A stretch of 31,775 nt of DNA. Source: CAZMRW01 sp964568805. GTDB lineage: Bacteria > Pseudomonadota > Gammaproteobacteria > Methylococcales > Methylomonadaceae. How positions within the stretch are numbered: the first letter of the stretch is position 1; the number at the start of each line of letters is the position of its first letter. The notes below the pieces were generated by a model, which was not told the DNA's origin, did no database searches, and saw only the letters and a list, made by a program, of their open reading frames with translations. Positions 1-8,205 of the stretch are shown here, piece by piece. A program made the position numbers and the translations under genes. The stretch lies in the NCBI GenBank assembly GCA_964568805.1, contig CAZMRW010000049.1, positions 1 to 31,775 of the forward strand, written 5' to 3'.

Positions 1-129
1 GAGTCTTTATTAACTTACACCGCTTGCCGGTCGATAATTTTGCAAGTGGCTCTGATAACTAAACTATTATTAACTCTTGAACATGCTCCAATTCCTAAAG
101 GGCTCAGAGTTTATTTCCTTCCTCCTTAA

Positions 130-160
130 TGCGGTCGGTAAACCTGGCCGCATCCTTTTT
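130..160 (+). terminator. candidate rho-independent terminator
   Basis: A 9-bp stem (TGCGGTCGG with CTGGCCGCA, two G-T wobbles) closes a 5-base TAAAC loop and is followed by TCCTTTTT. It ends about 18 bases before the start codon of the next gene. It could therefore end an upstream transcript lying outside the window, or act as a leader attenuator. Confidence 0.4.
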
Positions 161-178
161 AGCTAACCGAGGATAATC

Positions 179-922
179 ATGAAACGAAATTACCGGATTT
201 CCGAGACGGGTTCCATTGACTATCAAGATTTGATTCAACAAATTGCCTTCCACGAAGCAGGCCATGCGGTCGGCATCTATCTATACAATAAAGAAAAACA
301 TCTGCCGCCGGTTTTTTTTCAAATCATGCTTAAATCGCCCGAGTTTGCGATCAATCCGCCGTTGAATCTCGGCTCATTGAGCCATCTTGCCGAAATCGAG
401 GGGGGGCGGCTGACTCAGGATTTGCCTGTCGACTTACTGGAAAGCGCTCTCTATTTTTCAGGCACAGAACAGGATTGTTACCGCACCGCATTTGAAGCGG
501 ACATTATCAATTTACTGATCGGTTCGCTAGCTGAAGCTAAACATGTCGCACTTCGCGATCAAGGCCATTTTAATGTGCATGGGATCAAAATTGACACTCT
601 GCACCGTTATGGCGGCACCTCTGACCTTAAAGAGGTTTATGACTATCTGGAAAGCATCATTGTCTGCAAGCAACGTCGTGAAGAAACGATCACCGCATTA
701 TTTAGCCAGGCGTTACGGTTTATCGCCGATCCCATGCATTGGCGAGCCATAGACTATTTGGCCCGCTATATACTGATCCATAGGGAACATACGATCAGCT
801 GCGAACAAGCCATTGCCGTGATCGATGAAACAATTTCGCCAGAACCCTTTGATAAATCGGGAATGGATTTATCAGCATTTGCGCAAGGTGAACTCGTTTT
901 TCGGCCGGCCTGCAGCGTTTAA
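179..922 (+). CDS. HEAGH-motif zinc peptidase-like protein (M41/FtsH protease domain-like), hypothetical
   Basis: A 247-residue protein without signal peptide or clear membrane segment. The zinc-binding motif HEAGH is at residues 25-29. Further on, NLLIGSLAEAKHV (111-123) and GGTSDLKEV (145-153, Asp149) resemble the FtsH segments that follow its HEAGH helix and supply the third zinc ligand (Asp). This suggests a free-standing peptidase domain of M41 type with no AAA+ ATPase module. The start is supported by GAGGAT six bases upstream of the ATG. It is followed convergently by a small secreted-protein gene and has no obvious operon partner. Substrate and activity are unknown. It could equally be a catalytically weak relative, since the similarity is limited to motifs. 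The motifs are seen directly; the M41 assignment is an inference. Confidence 0.7.
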   Translation: MKRNYRISETGSIDYQDLIQQIAFHEAGHAVGIYLYNKEKHLPPVFFQIMLKSPEFAINPPLNLGSLSHLAEIEGGRLTQDLPVDLLESALYFSGTEQDCYRTAFEADIINLLIGSLAEAKHVALRDQGHFNVHGIKIDTLHRYGGTSDLKEVYDYLESIIVCKQRREETITALFSQALRFIADPMHWRAIDYLARYILIHREHTISCEQAIAVIDETISPEPFDKSGMDLSAFAQGELVFRPACSV

Positions 923-978
923 ATATTTATCTTCCTTAATAGCCGATCCGGCCATGCTTTTCATGAGCTACAGACGTG

Positions 979-1332
979 TTAATTGCCCTCGAGATTTTTC
1001 TTGATGGCAGCGGCATCGGTGTTGATCTGGTCGGCGGTCTCGCGGTATTTTGCCTGTTCTTCGTTTGCCGTCCTGGCTATAATGGCGTTGTCCGCATTGG
1101 CTTCCTTGACCAGGCACTCATAGTAGGTTTTCGCGTTTCGCCGCCATTCATTGGCGGCTTCGAGGCTGGCATTAAAGGCATCCAGACTGGCCTGATCGAG
1201 AGCGGGAGGAGCGGGCGGATGGTCGCCGCAACCGCTCGGCGACCAGACACCTTCTCCGGACAACGTACCGGCAGATAGGTCAAAAGCGGTTGCCAGTGCT
1301 AAAATGGCAAACGTTGGAATTTTTGTTTTCAT
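979..1332 (-). CDS. small secreted protein of unknown function
   Basis: A 117-residue protein starting MKTKIPTFAILALATAFDLS, a short basic end plus hydrophobic stretch typical of a Sec signal peptide. The mature part is rich in Ala, Asn, Glu and Lys, probably helical, with two cysteines (SGCGDH and YYECLV) that could form a disulfide. The ATG at 1330-1332 was preferred over one 14 codons upstream because GAGGGA lies eight bases before it and the signal peptide begins there. No family is recognised. It is convergent with the HEAGH protein gene and divergent from the tonB operon. Confidence 0.65.
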   Translation of the reverse strand: MKTKIPTFAILALATAFDLSAGTLSGEGVWSPSGCGDHPPAPPALDQASLDAFNASLEAANEWRRNAKTYYECLVKEANADNAIIARTANEEQAKYRETADQINTDAAAIKKNLEGN

Positions 1333-1369
1333 GGTATATTCCCTCTTTTTCAAATTATTTTCATCAAAA

Positions 1370-1399
1370 ATCATATTCTGTCATATTGACTCCGGCCAA
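1370..1399 (-). promoter_or_regulatory. candidate sigma70 promoter for the small secreted protein
   Basis: Read on the minus strand, TTGGCC (1394-1399) and TATGAT (1370-1375) are 18 bases apart. They lie about 40 bases upstream of the ATG at 1332. This is a match by eye to the -35/-10 consensus. Confidence 0.3.
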
Positions 1400-1528
1400 A
1401 GGAAACCGGGGAAGACGCTTTAACAATCGCTGCTGATTCTCGACAAGTATAGTTAAGCGCCGAAAAGAATGACGCGAATAATGACTCCAGATTCATAATC
1501 ATGATTGATAATACGACTATCGATCGAT

Positions 1529-1556
1529 TTGAGAAACGGCTTGGAGATAATAAAAT
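1529..1556 (+). promoter_or_regulatory. candidate sigma70 promoter for tonB-exbB-exbD
   Basis: TTGAGA (1529-1534) and TAAAAT (1551-1556) are separated by 16 bases. They lie about 34 bases upstream of the ATG at 1590. An AT-rich stretch just upstream (1492-1512) contains a perfect AATCATGATT palindrome followed by GATAAT. It matches the Fur-box consensus only loosely, so iron control is not shown. Confidence 0.4.
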
Positions 1557-1589
1557 AGTTAAATTTAATTGCTTAAACAGCCCCAAACG

Positions 1590-2387
1590 ATGTTTTTCTT
1601 CAAACGCCATGAAACCGGCATTTCTAAATATTTACTGGCGGAATCCGGCGCTACGGCAACCAGCTTGACGACCATCTCCCGTTTTTTGATTGACCACTTG
1701 GCCGGTGAGGAAAAGCCCAGCCGCATGCTCCTGGAGTTATGCCTGCTGGTGCTGCTTTTACATGTCTGGATGCTCGTTCAATGGCTGCGGCCGAATGACA
1801 TAGTCACCCCTGCTCTGCCGCTGATCATGCAGGTTTCACTGATATCATCACCTGCGCCAAAGCCTGCGGTCACACCCCAGGCCATCAAACCAGCCCCGGC
1901 GCCGAAAAAACCGAAACCGGTCATTTCGAAAAAGATGCCGAAACCCCCTCAACCGGACATCACCCGGCCGCCTGAACCGGTTCCCGAGCCTGCGCCAGCC
2001 AAACCCGACGCTGGCAGTTCGCCGGCTCCGGCTCCAGTTCCATCTCCGGCGCCAAGCTCCGCCACGGCCGCCAAGGCAACAGCGGCTCCTAAATCAGAAA
2101 CCTTTACCGAAGCCAATTTCCGCGCTAATTACGGTTTCAACCCCAAGCCGGACTATCCCCGAATCGCGCGCAACCGCGGCTGGCAAGGGAAAGTATTGTT
2201 GCGGGTGCAGGTATCGGTCGAGGGAACAAGTAATGAGGTCACTGTCTATCGCAGCAGCGGCCATGAAATTCTGGACGATTCGGCGGTCGAAGCGGTCAAA
2301 AAATGGCGGTTTATTCCCGCCAAACGCGGCGATAAGCCGGTTGCCAGTTCGGTGATTGTGCCGATTCTTTTTACGTTACACGATTAA
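1590..2387 (+). CDS. tonB: energy transducer TonB
   Basis: Inner-membrane protein that couples the proton motive force to outer-membrane TonB-dependent receptors. It has a single membrane segment (MLLELCLLVLLLHVWML region, about residues 46-66), then a long Pro/Lys/Ala-rich periplasmic spacer (about 80-165). The TonB C-terminal domain covers about 180-265 and includes PDYPRIARNRGWQGKV and VEAVKKWRFIPA. ExbB and ExbD follow in the same operon (15-base gap, then an 11-base overlap), which confirms the role. The start is uncertain: a TTG at 1569 would add seven residues. The ATG at 1725, preceded by GAGG about 14 bases away, would begin directly at the membrane helix, as in many TonB proteins. 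A 45-residue cytoplasmic extension is otherwise unusual. Confidence 0.9.
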   Translation: MFFFKRHETGISKYLLAESGATATSLTTISRFLIDHLAGEEKPSRMLLELCLLVLLLHVWMLVQWLRPNDIVTPALPLIMQVSLISSPAPKPAVTPQAIKPAPAPKKPKPVISKKMPKPPQPDITRPPEPVPEPAPAKPDAGSSPAPAPVPSPAPSSATAAKATAAPKSETFTEANFRANYGFNPKPDYPRIARNRGWQGKVLLRVQVSVEGTSNEVTVYRSSGHEILDDSAVEAVKKWRFIPAKRGDKPVASSVIVPILFTLHD

Positions 2388-2402
2388 AATCAGGAGTGAT
2401 TA

Positions 2403-3080
2403 ATGCCCTATCAGATACCCCCGGCAGTTATTATTGACGGCGCCTTGTATACGCTGTTGCTGTTTTCATTAATGACCTGGACGGTGATACTGTTCAAAAT
2501 CTGGCAGTTTTCAAAAATCTCCCGTGATAACCGCCGCTTTAATCAGGCATTCTGGGATGCGCCCAATCTGGCCTCTGCCGCCAGTCTGCCCGATCGGCAG
2601 TTGCGCGGACCGAAGGCGCGTATCGCGCGCTGCGGCTTTATTTGGCTGGACAACCGGCAACAAGGGGAGAGTCACCTCCTGAAATATCGGGGAACCCCGG
2701 CCGAATTGCTGGAACAGGCGTTGCGCCGGCAAACCCATGAGGAGCAGCGCTTGCTGGAAAGCGGTCTGACCCTGTTGGCCAGCATCGGCAGCACGGCGCC
2801 TTTCGTCGGCTTGTTTGGTACCGTTATAGGAATAATGCGCGCCCTGCAAGACATCAGCAAAAGCGGTTCCGCCAGCCTGGATGTGGTGGCAGGGCCGATC
2901 GGCGACGCACTGGTCGCGACTGCGATCGGTATTGCCGTCGCGGTGCCGGCGGTGCTTGCTTATAATTTTTTCTTGCGCAGGGCCAAACAATATCGTACGA
3001 GTCTGGAACATTTTGCCGACGGTTTTCTGCACGTGGCGTTGAACCCGGACGCCTCCGGAGAGCATCCCTATGGCCTTTAA
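2403..3080 (+). CDS. exbB: ExbB/TolQ/MotA-family proton channel protein
   Basis: A 225-residue inner-membrane protein with one N-terminal helix (about 13-33), a cytoplasmic loop, and two C-terminal helices. The family signature is seen in LLASIGSTAPFVGLFGTVIG (about 122-141) and in the last helix, GDALVATAIGIAVAVPAVLAY. With ExbD it forms the proton-driven motor that energises TonB. GGAG precedes the ATG by six bases. The gene overlaps exbD by 11 bases, indicating translational coupling. TolQ is the main alternative, but the tonB neighbour and the absence of tolA/tolB/pal favour ExbB. Confidence 0.93.
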   Translation: MPYQIPPAVIIDGALYTLLLFSLMTWTVILFKIWQFSKISRDNRRFNQAFWDAPNLASAASLPDRQLRGPKARIARCGFIWLDNRQQGESHLLKYRGTPAELLEQALRRQTHEEQRLLESGLTLLASIGSTAPFVGLFGTVIGIMRALQDISKSGSASLDVVAGPIGDALVATAIGIAVAVPAVLAYNFFLRRAKQYRTSLEHFADGFLHVALNPDASGEHPYGL

Positions 3081-3480
3081 AACAAACTCCGACGATCAGG
3101 ATGAGATGAGCGACATCAACGTCACGCCGCTGGTCGATGTGATGCTGGTGCTGGTGATCATCTTATTAGTGACGGCACCGTTACTGACGCAATCGGTTAA
3201 AGTCAATCTGCCGAAAACCGCCTCGACCACACCGGACATAAAAGATCAACCCTGGCAGTTGGGCATCGATGCGCAAGGCGCGATTACGCTGAATAAAAAA
3301 CCGGTCGCCGATCTGGCTGCCCTGGAGACCGTGCTTAAAAATGAGCTCGCCCGCAATCCTGACATTGCCGTGCACTTATATGCCGATCAGGCCGTCAATT
3401 ACGGCAAAGTCGCCGAAGTGATGGCGGCCATTCAACATGCAGGTATCGTCAAATTAGGCTTCGTTACGGTGCAGCAATGA
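3070..3480 (+). CDS. exbD: ExbD/TolR-family biopolymer transport protein
   Basis: A 136-residue protein with one membrane helix after a short cytoplasmic end, then a periplasmic domain. The family motif DINVTPLVDVMLVLVIILLV is at residues 15-34; Asp23 matches the proton-carrying Asp of ExbD. The start ATG lies inside the end of exbB with GGAGAG upstream. It is the third gene of the tonB operon, and no clear terminator follows in the short gap to the convergent comF. Confidence 0.93.
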   Translation: MAFKTNSDDQDEMSDINVTPLVDVMLVLVIILLVTAPLLTQSVKVNLPKTASTTPDIKDQPWQLGIDAQGAITLNKKPVADLAALETVLKNELARNPDIAVHLYADQAVNYGKVAEVMAAIQHAGIVKLGFVTVQQ

Positions 3481-3523
3481 AACAATCCTTGCTGTAGTAA
3501 CCGCGTACAAAATATATTGCACT

Positions 3524-4225
3524 TCAGGCCCTGGCGCATACCCAGATATCGACGCGTAAAGCTCCCGCCTTTTTTAGCAGCCCGGCTAGCTCATTAACGG
3601 TTGAACCGGTGGTCATGACATCGTCAAGCAGGGCGATATGGCCGGCATCGATCGGTTTATTGATCGAAAACGCATTTTTCATGTTTTTGCGCCGCTGTTT
3701 CGCCGCAAGACCGGTTTGATGCGGCGTATCGCGCAGCCGTAAGCAGCTGGCAAGGTCAAGCGGAATCTGTAATTCCCTGGATACGGTTCGGCCGATTTCT
3801 ATGGCTTGATTGAAACCACGCTGGCGGTAGCGAACTTTATGGAGCGGCACCGGAATGATACAGTCAGGCATGTCTGCATGTTGTTTTAAATAATCGGCTA
3901 ACAGCATGCCAAGTAGCCTCGCATTCTGGTAGCGCGCATTGAATTTCAGCGCCGTAATCAAGTGGCTCACAGCGCCCTGATAAATGAAGGGTGCATAGGT
4001 AAGGTCGAAAACCGGACTATGACTCAGGCAGCGGCCGCAAAGTCCGGCATCTGCTGCAGATATTTCGAGTATTTCGGCACAACGGCGGCAACAATGATCG
4101 TTTCCGGGCAACTGGCCATAGCATGAATAACAGATATCGCGAGAGCTGGACCCTGCATTTCCGCATAAGATACAGTTTGGCGGAAACAGGCAATCCTGTA
4201 TAATATTGATCCAGTTGTTAACCAT
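3524..4225 (-). CDS. comF: ComF family protein (phosphoribosyltransferase-like, natural transformation)
   Basis: A 233-residue protein with an N-terminal Cys-rich zinc-binding segment (CILC, CYSC, CCRRC and CGRC pairs within about residues 18-67). A type I phosphoribosyltransferase domain follows, with the PRPP-binding loop IALLDDVMTTGSTVNE near 197-212 and the PVPLHKVRYRQRGFNQA segment typical of ComF. ComF proteins take part in uptake or processing of transforming DNA; the biochemical reaction is not settled. The start chosen is the ATG giving MVNNW; a GTG two codons upstream is also open. It is divergent from bioB, and the BirA-box-like site overlaps its first codons, so the two promoters may interfere. 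The position next to bioB is a common proteobacterial arrangement. Confidence 0.9.
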   Translation of the reverse strand: MVNNWINIIQDCLFPPNCILCGNAGSSSRDICYSCYGQLPGNDHCCRRCAEILEISAADAGLCGRCLSHSPVFDLTYAPFIYQGAVSHLITALKFNARYQNARLLGMLLADYLKQHADMPDCIIPVPLHKVRYRQRGFNQAIEIGRTVSRELQIPLDLASCLRLRDTPHQTGLAAKQRRKNMKNAFSINKPIDAGHIALLDDVMTTGSTVNELAGLLKKAGALRVDIWVCARA

Positions 4226-4247
4226 TTTCACTCATAAAGGTTGATCG
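4215..4247 (+). promoter_or_regulatory. candidate BirA (biotin repressor) operator
   Basis: TTGTTAACC (4215-4223) and GGTTGATCG (4239-4247) are separated by 15 bases. The known BirA box is TTGTAAACC-N14-16-GGTTTACAA. The left half matches 8 of 9 and the right half 5 of 9, with correct spacing. It sits 53 bases upstream of bioB and overlaps the comF start, as expected for a divergent biotin operator. The match is by eye, and whether this organism has a BirA with a DNA-binding domain is not visible here. Confidence 0.5.
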
Positions 4248-4299
4248 ATGCTCACCAAGCAGCAAAATCAATACCATACTCTAACAGGAGATTAACTGC

Positions 4300-5304
4300 A
4301 TGTCTGCAAACCCAGCAATACGCCGGATTCACGAGGCACTTTCATTACGTCACGACTGGCGGCTGGAAGAAGTGCAGGCTCTTTTTGCCCTGCCTTTTAA
4401 TGATTTGATCTATCAGGCGCAATGCGTGCACAGGGATCACTTCGATCCTAACGAAATCCAGGTGAGCAGTTTACTCAGCATCAAGACCGGATCCTGCTCG
4501 GAAGATTGCGGCTATTGCCCGCAAAGCGCCCGTTATGATGCCGGCGTGACTCCGGAAGCATTAATGCCTGTGGAAACCGTTTTGAAGGCGGCGCAGAAGG
4601 CAAAGAACGAAGGAGCATCGCGGTTTTGTATGGGCGCGGCCTGGCGTAAACCCAAGGATAAGGATATCGAAAGAGTGATCGAAATGGTACAGGGTGTCAA
4701 GGCGTTAGGCATGGAAACCTGCGTCACGTTAGGCATGCTGACCGATGAACAAACGTTCCGGCTAAAAGAAGGCGGCCTGGATTACTATAATCATAATCTG
4801 GATACTTCGGAAGACTATTATTCCGAAGTCATCACCACGCGCACCTACCTGGACCGGCTTGAAACACTGGCGCGGGTCAGGGATGCCGGCATCAACGTTT
4901 GCTGCGGCGGTATCGTCGGCATGGGCGAAAGCGATGCCGATCGCGCCAAGCTGTTGAACGAGCTGGCCAATATGCCCACGCATCCTGAAAGCGTACCGAT
5001 CAATATGCTGGTTCAGGTGGAAGGGACGCCGTTAATGGGAACCGAGCCGCTCGATCCGTTGATTTTTATACGCACCATTGCGGTGGCCAGAATCCTGATG
5101 CCGAAATCGCGGGTTCGATTATCGGCGGGCCGTAATACGATGAGCGATGAAATGCAGGCGCTCTGTTTTCTGGCCGGCGCCAATTCAATTTTTTATGGCG
5201 ATAAATTGCTGACCACCGACAATCCGGTAACCAAGCATGATCGGAACTTATTCAAGCGTTTGGGTTTGCACATGGGCGGTTCCAGTCATGCAACTCAAGG
5301 CTAA
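4300..5304 (+). CDS. bioB: biotin synthase BioB
   Basis: Radical-SAM enzyme that inserts sulfur into dethiobiotin, the last step of biotin synthesis. The 334-residue length is near the usual. The [4Fe-4S] motif CSEDCGYC gives Cys66, Cys70 and Cys73. The sacrificial [2Fe-2S] cluster ligands are Cys110, Cys141, Cys201 and Arg273 (within RVRLSAGR), matching E. coli Cys97, Cys128, Cys188 and Arg260 with a constant offset of 13. All catalytic residues are intact. AGGAG lies ten bases upstream of the ATG. It is the first gene of the operon bioB-F-H-C-D; bioA is not in the window. Confidence 0.98.
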   Translation: MSANPAIRRIHEALSLRHDWRLEEVQALFALPFNDLIYQAQCVHRDHFDPNEIQVSSLLSIKTGSCSEDCGYCPQSARYDAGVTPEALMPVETVLKAAQKAKNEGASRFCMGAAWRKPKDKDIERVIEMVQGVKALGMETCVTLGMLTDEQTFRLKEGGLDYYNHNLDTSEDYYSEVITTRTYLDRLETLARVRDAGINVCCGGIVGMGESDADRAKLLNELANMPTHPESVPINMLVQVEGTPLMGTEPLDPLIFIRTIAVARILMPKSRVRLSAGRNTMSDEMQALCFLAGANSIFYGDKLLTTDNPVTKHDRNLFKRLGLHMGGSSHATQG

Positions 5305-5364
5305 GTCCACAGGAAGAGATTGATTGCCCCATTTTGCATCACTTGAATTGTCTACCGTCCGTCA

Positions 5365-6564
5365 ATGACCAAGGCCATGCCGCATTTAGCCGGTGAGCTG
5401 GATAAACTGAAGATTCGGGGCTTATACCGTTCCAGACGCGTCATCACATCGCCGCAAGGCATTATGGTGGAAATTGGCGGCAAATCTGTCCTGAATTTCT
5501 GCAGCAATGATTATTTGGGCTTGGCCAATCACCACGATGTGATTGACGCATTTAAGAGCGGCGCCGATCGTTACGGGGTGGGCAGCGGCTCGGCGCATCT
5601 AATCGCCGGTCACAGTAGCGCCCACCATGCCCTGGAAGAAGAACTGGCCGAATTTACCGGACGTGACCGGTCATTATTGTTCTCCACCGGTTACATGGCC
5701 AATCTTGGCGTGATATCGGCATTGCTTGGCCGTGGCGATGCGGTGTTCGAAGACCGTTTGAATCACGCCTCTCTGCTTGACGGCGGTATTCTGTCGGCGG
5801 CAAAATTTAAACGCTATCGGCATGCCGATGTCGATCATCTTAACGAAAATTTGATGGGCGCCTCCGGCAACAAACTCATCGTAACCGATGGCGTATTCAG
5901 CATGGATGGCGATCTGGCTCCGCTGGCTTCATTGTCGGTAACAGCCAATCGCCATCATGCCTGGCTGATGGTGGACGATGCACATGGACTAGGCGTCATC
6001 GGTAAGCATGGCGGCGGAATTCTGGATCATTTTGGCCTTAACCAGAACGACGTGCCGGTTTTGATGGGAACTCTCGGCAAGGGATTGGGCACCTTTGGTG
6101 CCTTCGTTGCCGGCTCGGACGACTTGATTGAAACCCTGATCCAGAAAGCCCGACCTTATATTTATACGACGGCCCTGCCTCCGGCAATAGCGGAAGCGAC
6201 GCGGGCCAGTTTAAAAATCGTCATCGCCGACAACTGGCGACGGGAAAAACTAGTCAGCCTCAGCCGTCGCTTTCGACTGGGCGCAGAGCAGTTGGGCCTG
6301 CAATTGCCGCCATCGGCATCGGCAATCCAGCCAATCATCATCGGCGACAGTCATGCAGCGGTCGCAATCAGTCAGGCGCTGCTGAAAGCCGGCATTCTGG
6401 TTAGCGCCATCCGCCCTCCTACCGTGCCGCATGGCAGCGCGCGGTTGCGCATCACTTTCTCGGCGGAACATGAAGAGCAGCATATCGATCGCTTGCTGGG
6501 GGCCTTGGACAGCATAAAGATACCAGGTAACAACGTCGGCCGAACTGAAGTCAACTCACATTGA
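5365..6564 (+). CDS. bioF: 8-amino-7-oxononanoate synthase BioF
   Basis: PLP enzyme that condenses pimeloyl-ACP with L-alanine to give 8-amino-7-oxononanoate. The PLP lysine is Lys239 in GTLGKGLGTFGAF, and VDDAHGLGVIG (203-213) carries the cofactor-binding Asp and His. NFCSNDYLGLA (44-54) is the usual N-terminal signature. At 399 residues it is slightly longer than E. coli BioF (384). The start is open: ATG 5365 has a poor ribosome site, and ATG 5377 (MPHLAG) four codons on is also plausible. It lies 60 bases after bioB in the same operon. Confidence 0.97.
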   Translation: MTKAMPHLAGELDKLKIRGLYRSRRVITSPQGIMVEIGGKSVLNFCSNDYLGLANHHDVIDAFKSGADRYGVGSGSAHLIAGHSSAHHALEEELAEFTGRDRSLLFSTGYMANLGVISALLGRGDAVFEDRLNHASLLDGGILSAAKFKRYRHADVDHLNENLMGASGNKLIVTDGVFSMDGDLAPLASLSVTANRHHAWLMVDDAHGLGVIGKHGGGILDHFGLNQNDVPVLMGTLGKGLGTFGAFVAGSDDLIETLIQKARPYIYTTALPPAIAEATRASLKIVIADNWRREKLVSLSRRFRLGAEQLGLQLPPSASAIQPIIIGDSHAAVAISQALLKAGILVSAIRPPTVPHGSARLRITFSAEHEEQHIDRLLGALDSIKIPGNNVGRTEVNSH

Positions 6565-6610
6565 TAGCGCACTCATTTGGTCAAAGTTTTGGCTTTAATC
6601 TCATTTAACC

Positions 6611-7396
6611 ATGATAAAAATCCATAAGCGAATCATCGGGCAAGGTAAACCCATCGTCCTGGTGCACGGCTGGGCCCTTCACAGCGAAATCTGGCAGAGT
6701 TTCGCCGAAGCCCTGGCGGCACATTATCGAGTAACCTGTCTGGATTTGCCGGGACACGGCCTAAGCGAAACGGTAACCCCGTTTACTCTGGAACGCATTA
6801 GCTCCGCGCTGGTTCATGCCGTGGATGATCCTCAGAGTTGCTGGCTGGGCTGGTCCTTGGGCGCGACCGTGGTGCTGGATATTGCCGGCCGTTTTCCGGA
6901 GCGCGTTGATTCGCTGATCCTGCTGGCAGGCAATCCGTCGTTTACCCGTTCGTATTACAGCCAGACCGGCCCATGGCCCGGTCTGGATTCAAAATTGCTC
7001 GGAAAATTTGCGGATCTCTTAACTGAAAACTCACAGGCGACCCTGCTTAATTTTTTGACGCTGCAAGTTCATGGCTTGCCTAATGCAAAGGCTTTATTGA
7101 AAGAACTGAAAGCCGCCGTTTTCGCCCGCCCCGTTCCCGACTCCGCTACTCTGCAACAAGGCCTGCAAATTTTAAAAAATTCTGATTTACGGCCGGTATT
7201 AGCGAAACTGACCAAACCGGTTTCGGTCATATTAGGCGGCCGTGACACGCTGGTTCCGGTCGCAGTGGGAACAAAAATTCAGCAACTGTTGCCGGATCTT
7301 CAATTAACCATCATCGAAAAAGCCGGTCACGTGCCTTTTCTGTCTCATCTGCAAGAACTGGTGGCGGTTATTTCCGGTTTTATGGAGCAGCAATGA
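6611..7396 (+). CDS. bioH: pimeloyl-ACP methyl ester esterase BioH
   Basis: Alpha/beta hydrolase that releases pimeloyl-ACP from its methyl ester, ending the disguised fatty-acid cycle begun by BioC. The catalytic triad is readable: Ser82 in GWSLG, Asp212 in GGRDTLVP and His240 in KAGHVPF, close to E. coli Ser82, Asp207 and His235. The oxyanion-side motif LVHGWALHSEIW is at 17-28. The length of 261 residues is normal. It overlaps bioC by four bases (ATGA), so BioH and BioC are probably translationally coupled. In E. coli bioH is unlinked, whereas here it is inside the operon, as in many other Gammaproteobacteria. Confidence 0.95.
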   Translation: MIKIHKRIIGQGKPIVLVHGWALHSEIWQSFAEALAAHYRVTCLDLPGHGLSETVTPFTLERISSALVHAVDDPQSCWLGWSLGATVVLDIAGRFPERVDSLILLAGNPSFTRSYYSQTGPWPGLDSKLLGKFADLLTENSQATLLNFLTLQVHGLPNAKALLKELKAAVFARPVPDSATLQQGLQILKNSDLRPVLAKLTKPVSVILGGRDTLVPVAVGTKIQQLLPDLQLTIIEKAGHVPFLSHLQELVAVISGFMEQQ

Positions 7397-8205
7397 GTAC
7401 GGTTTTGCTTGAAAAAGCCAAAATCAAGCAATCCTTTGCCGCCGCATCCGCTACCTATGATGGTGTCGCCGGATTGCAGCGCACTGTCGGCAAAGAACTG
7501 CTGCAGAATGCCGGTCTTGAAAACCTGTCGGGTTCGATACTGGATTTAGGTTGCGGCACCGGTTTTTTAACCACCGAGATATTGACTTCCCAGCCCGAAC
7601 TCGACACGGTTATCGCCCTGGATCTGGCCTGGACCATGATCCATACAACACGCTACAAACTCAGCCATGCCGGCAACGAGAAAGATCAGCAAAAGCTCGT
7701 TTATCTATGCGCCGATGCCGAGCAACTGCCCATCGCCGATCAATCGCTGGACGGCGTATTTTCCAATCTCGCCTTGCAATGGTGTAACCATCTAGAAGGA
7801 GTCCTGGCTGGAATCAAGCGCAGTCTCAAACCCGGCAGCCCGCTGGTATTTTCGACCTTCGGACCGGGAACTTTGCGCGAATTAAAAGATGCTTGGGCGG
7901 AAATCGACGGCTATAGCCATGTCAACGAATTTTATAGTGAGCGGCAGTTGCATCATTTCCTTGAACAGGCCGGCTTTAGCGGCATACAAATCAACAGCAA
8001 GCTCCATCAAAACCACTATATGTCCGTTAACGCACTAATGCAGGAATTAAAACAGATCGGCGCCCATAATGTCAGCAGCGGACGCAACAAAAATCTCACC
8101 AGCAAAACCAGGATGCTGGGCATGATCTCGGCATATGAGAAACATCGGACCGGCAGCCTGATCCCTGCGACTTTCGACGTTATCAAGGTCGTTGCGGAGG
8201 CTTGA
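7393..8205 (+). CDS. bioC: malonyl-ACP O-methyltransferase BioC
   Basis: SAM-dependent methyltransferase that methylates the free carboxyl of malonyl-ACP to prime pimelate synthesis. Motif I, ILDLGCGTGFLT, is at about 49-60. The DGVFSNLALQWC segment (about 118-129) is typical of BioC, and the N-terminal IKQSFAAASATYDGVA matches the BioC signature. The length is 270 residues. The start overlaps the bioH stop, and the stop overlaps the bioD start. This pairing with BioH completes the BioC-BioH route. Confidence 0.96.
   Translation: MSTVLLEKAKIKQSFAAASATYDGVAGLQRTVGKELLQNAGLENLSGSILDLGCGTGFLTTEILTSQPELDTVIALDLAWTMIHTTRYKLSHAGNEKDQQKLVYLCADAEQLPIADQSLDGVFSNLALQWCNHLEGVLAGIKRSLKPGSPLVFSTFGPGTLRELKDAWAEIDGYSHVNEFYSERQLHHFLEQAGFSGIQINSKLHQNHYMSVNALMQELKQIGAHNVSSGRNKNLTSKTRMLGMISAYEKHRTGSLIPATFDVIKVVAEA

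Noticed and set aside
1492..1512. Fur-box-like sequence upstream of tonB
   Set aside because: Contains GATAAT and AATCATGATT but does not fit the 19-bp Fur consensus or the three-hexamer arrangement.
1371..1610. Minus-strand 79-codon frame upstream of the small secreted protein
   Set aside because: No domain or ribosome site. It covers the divergent promoter region and overlaps the tonB start.
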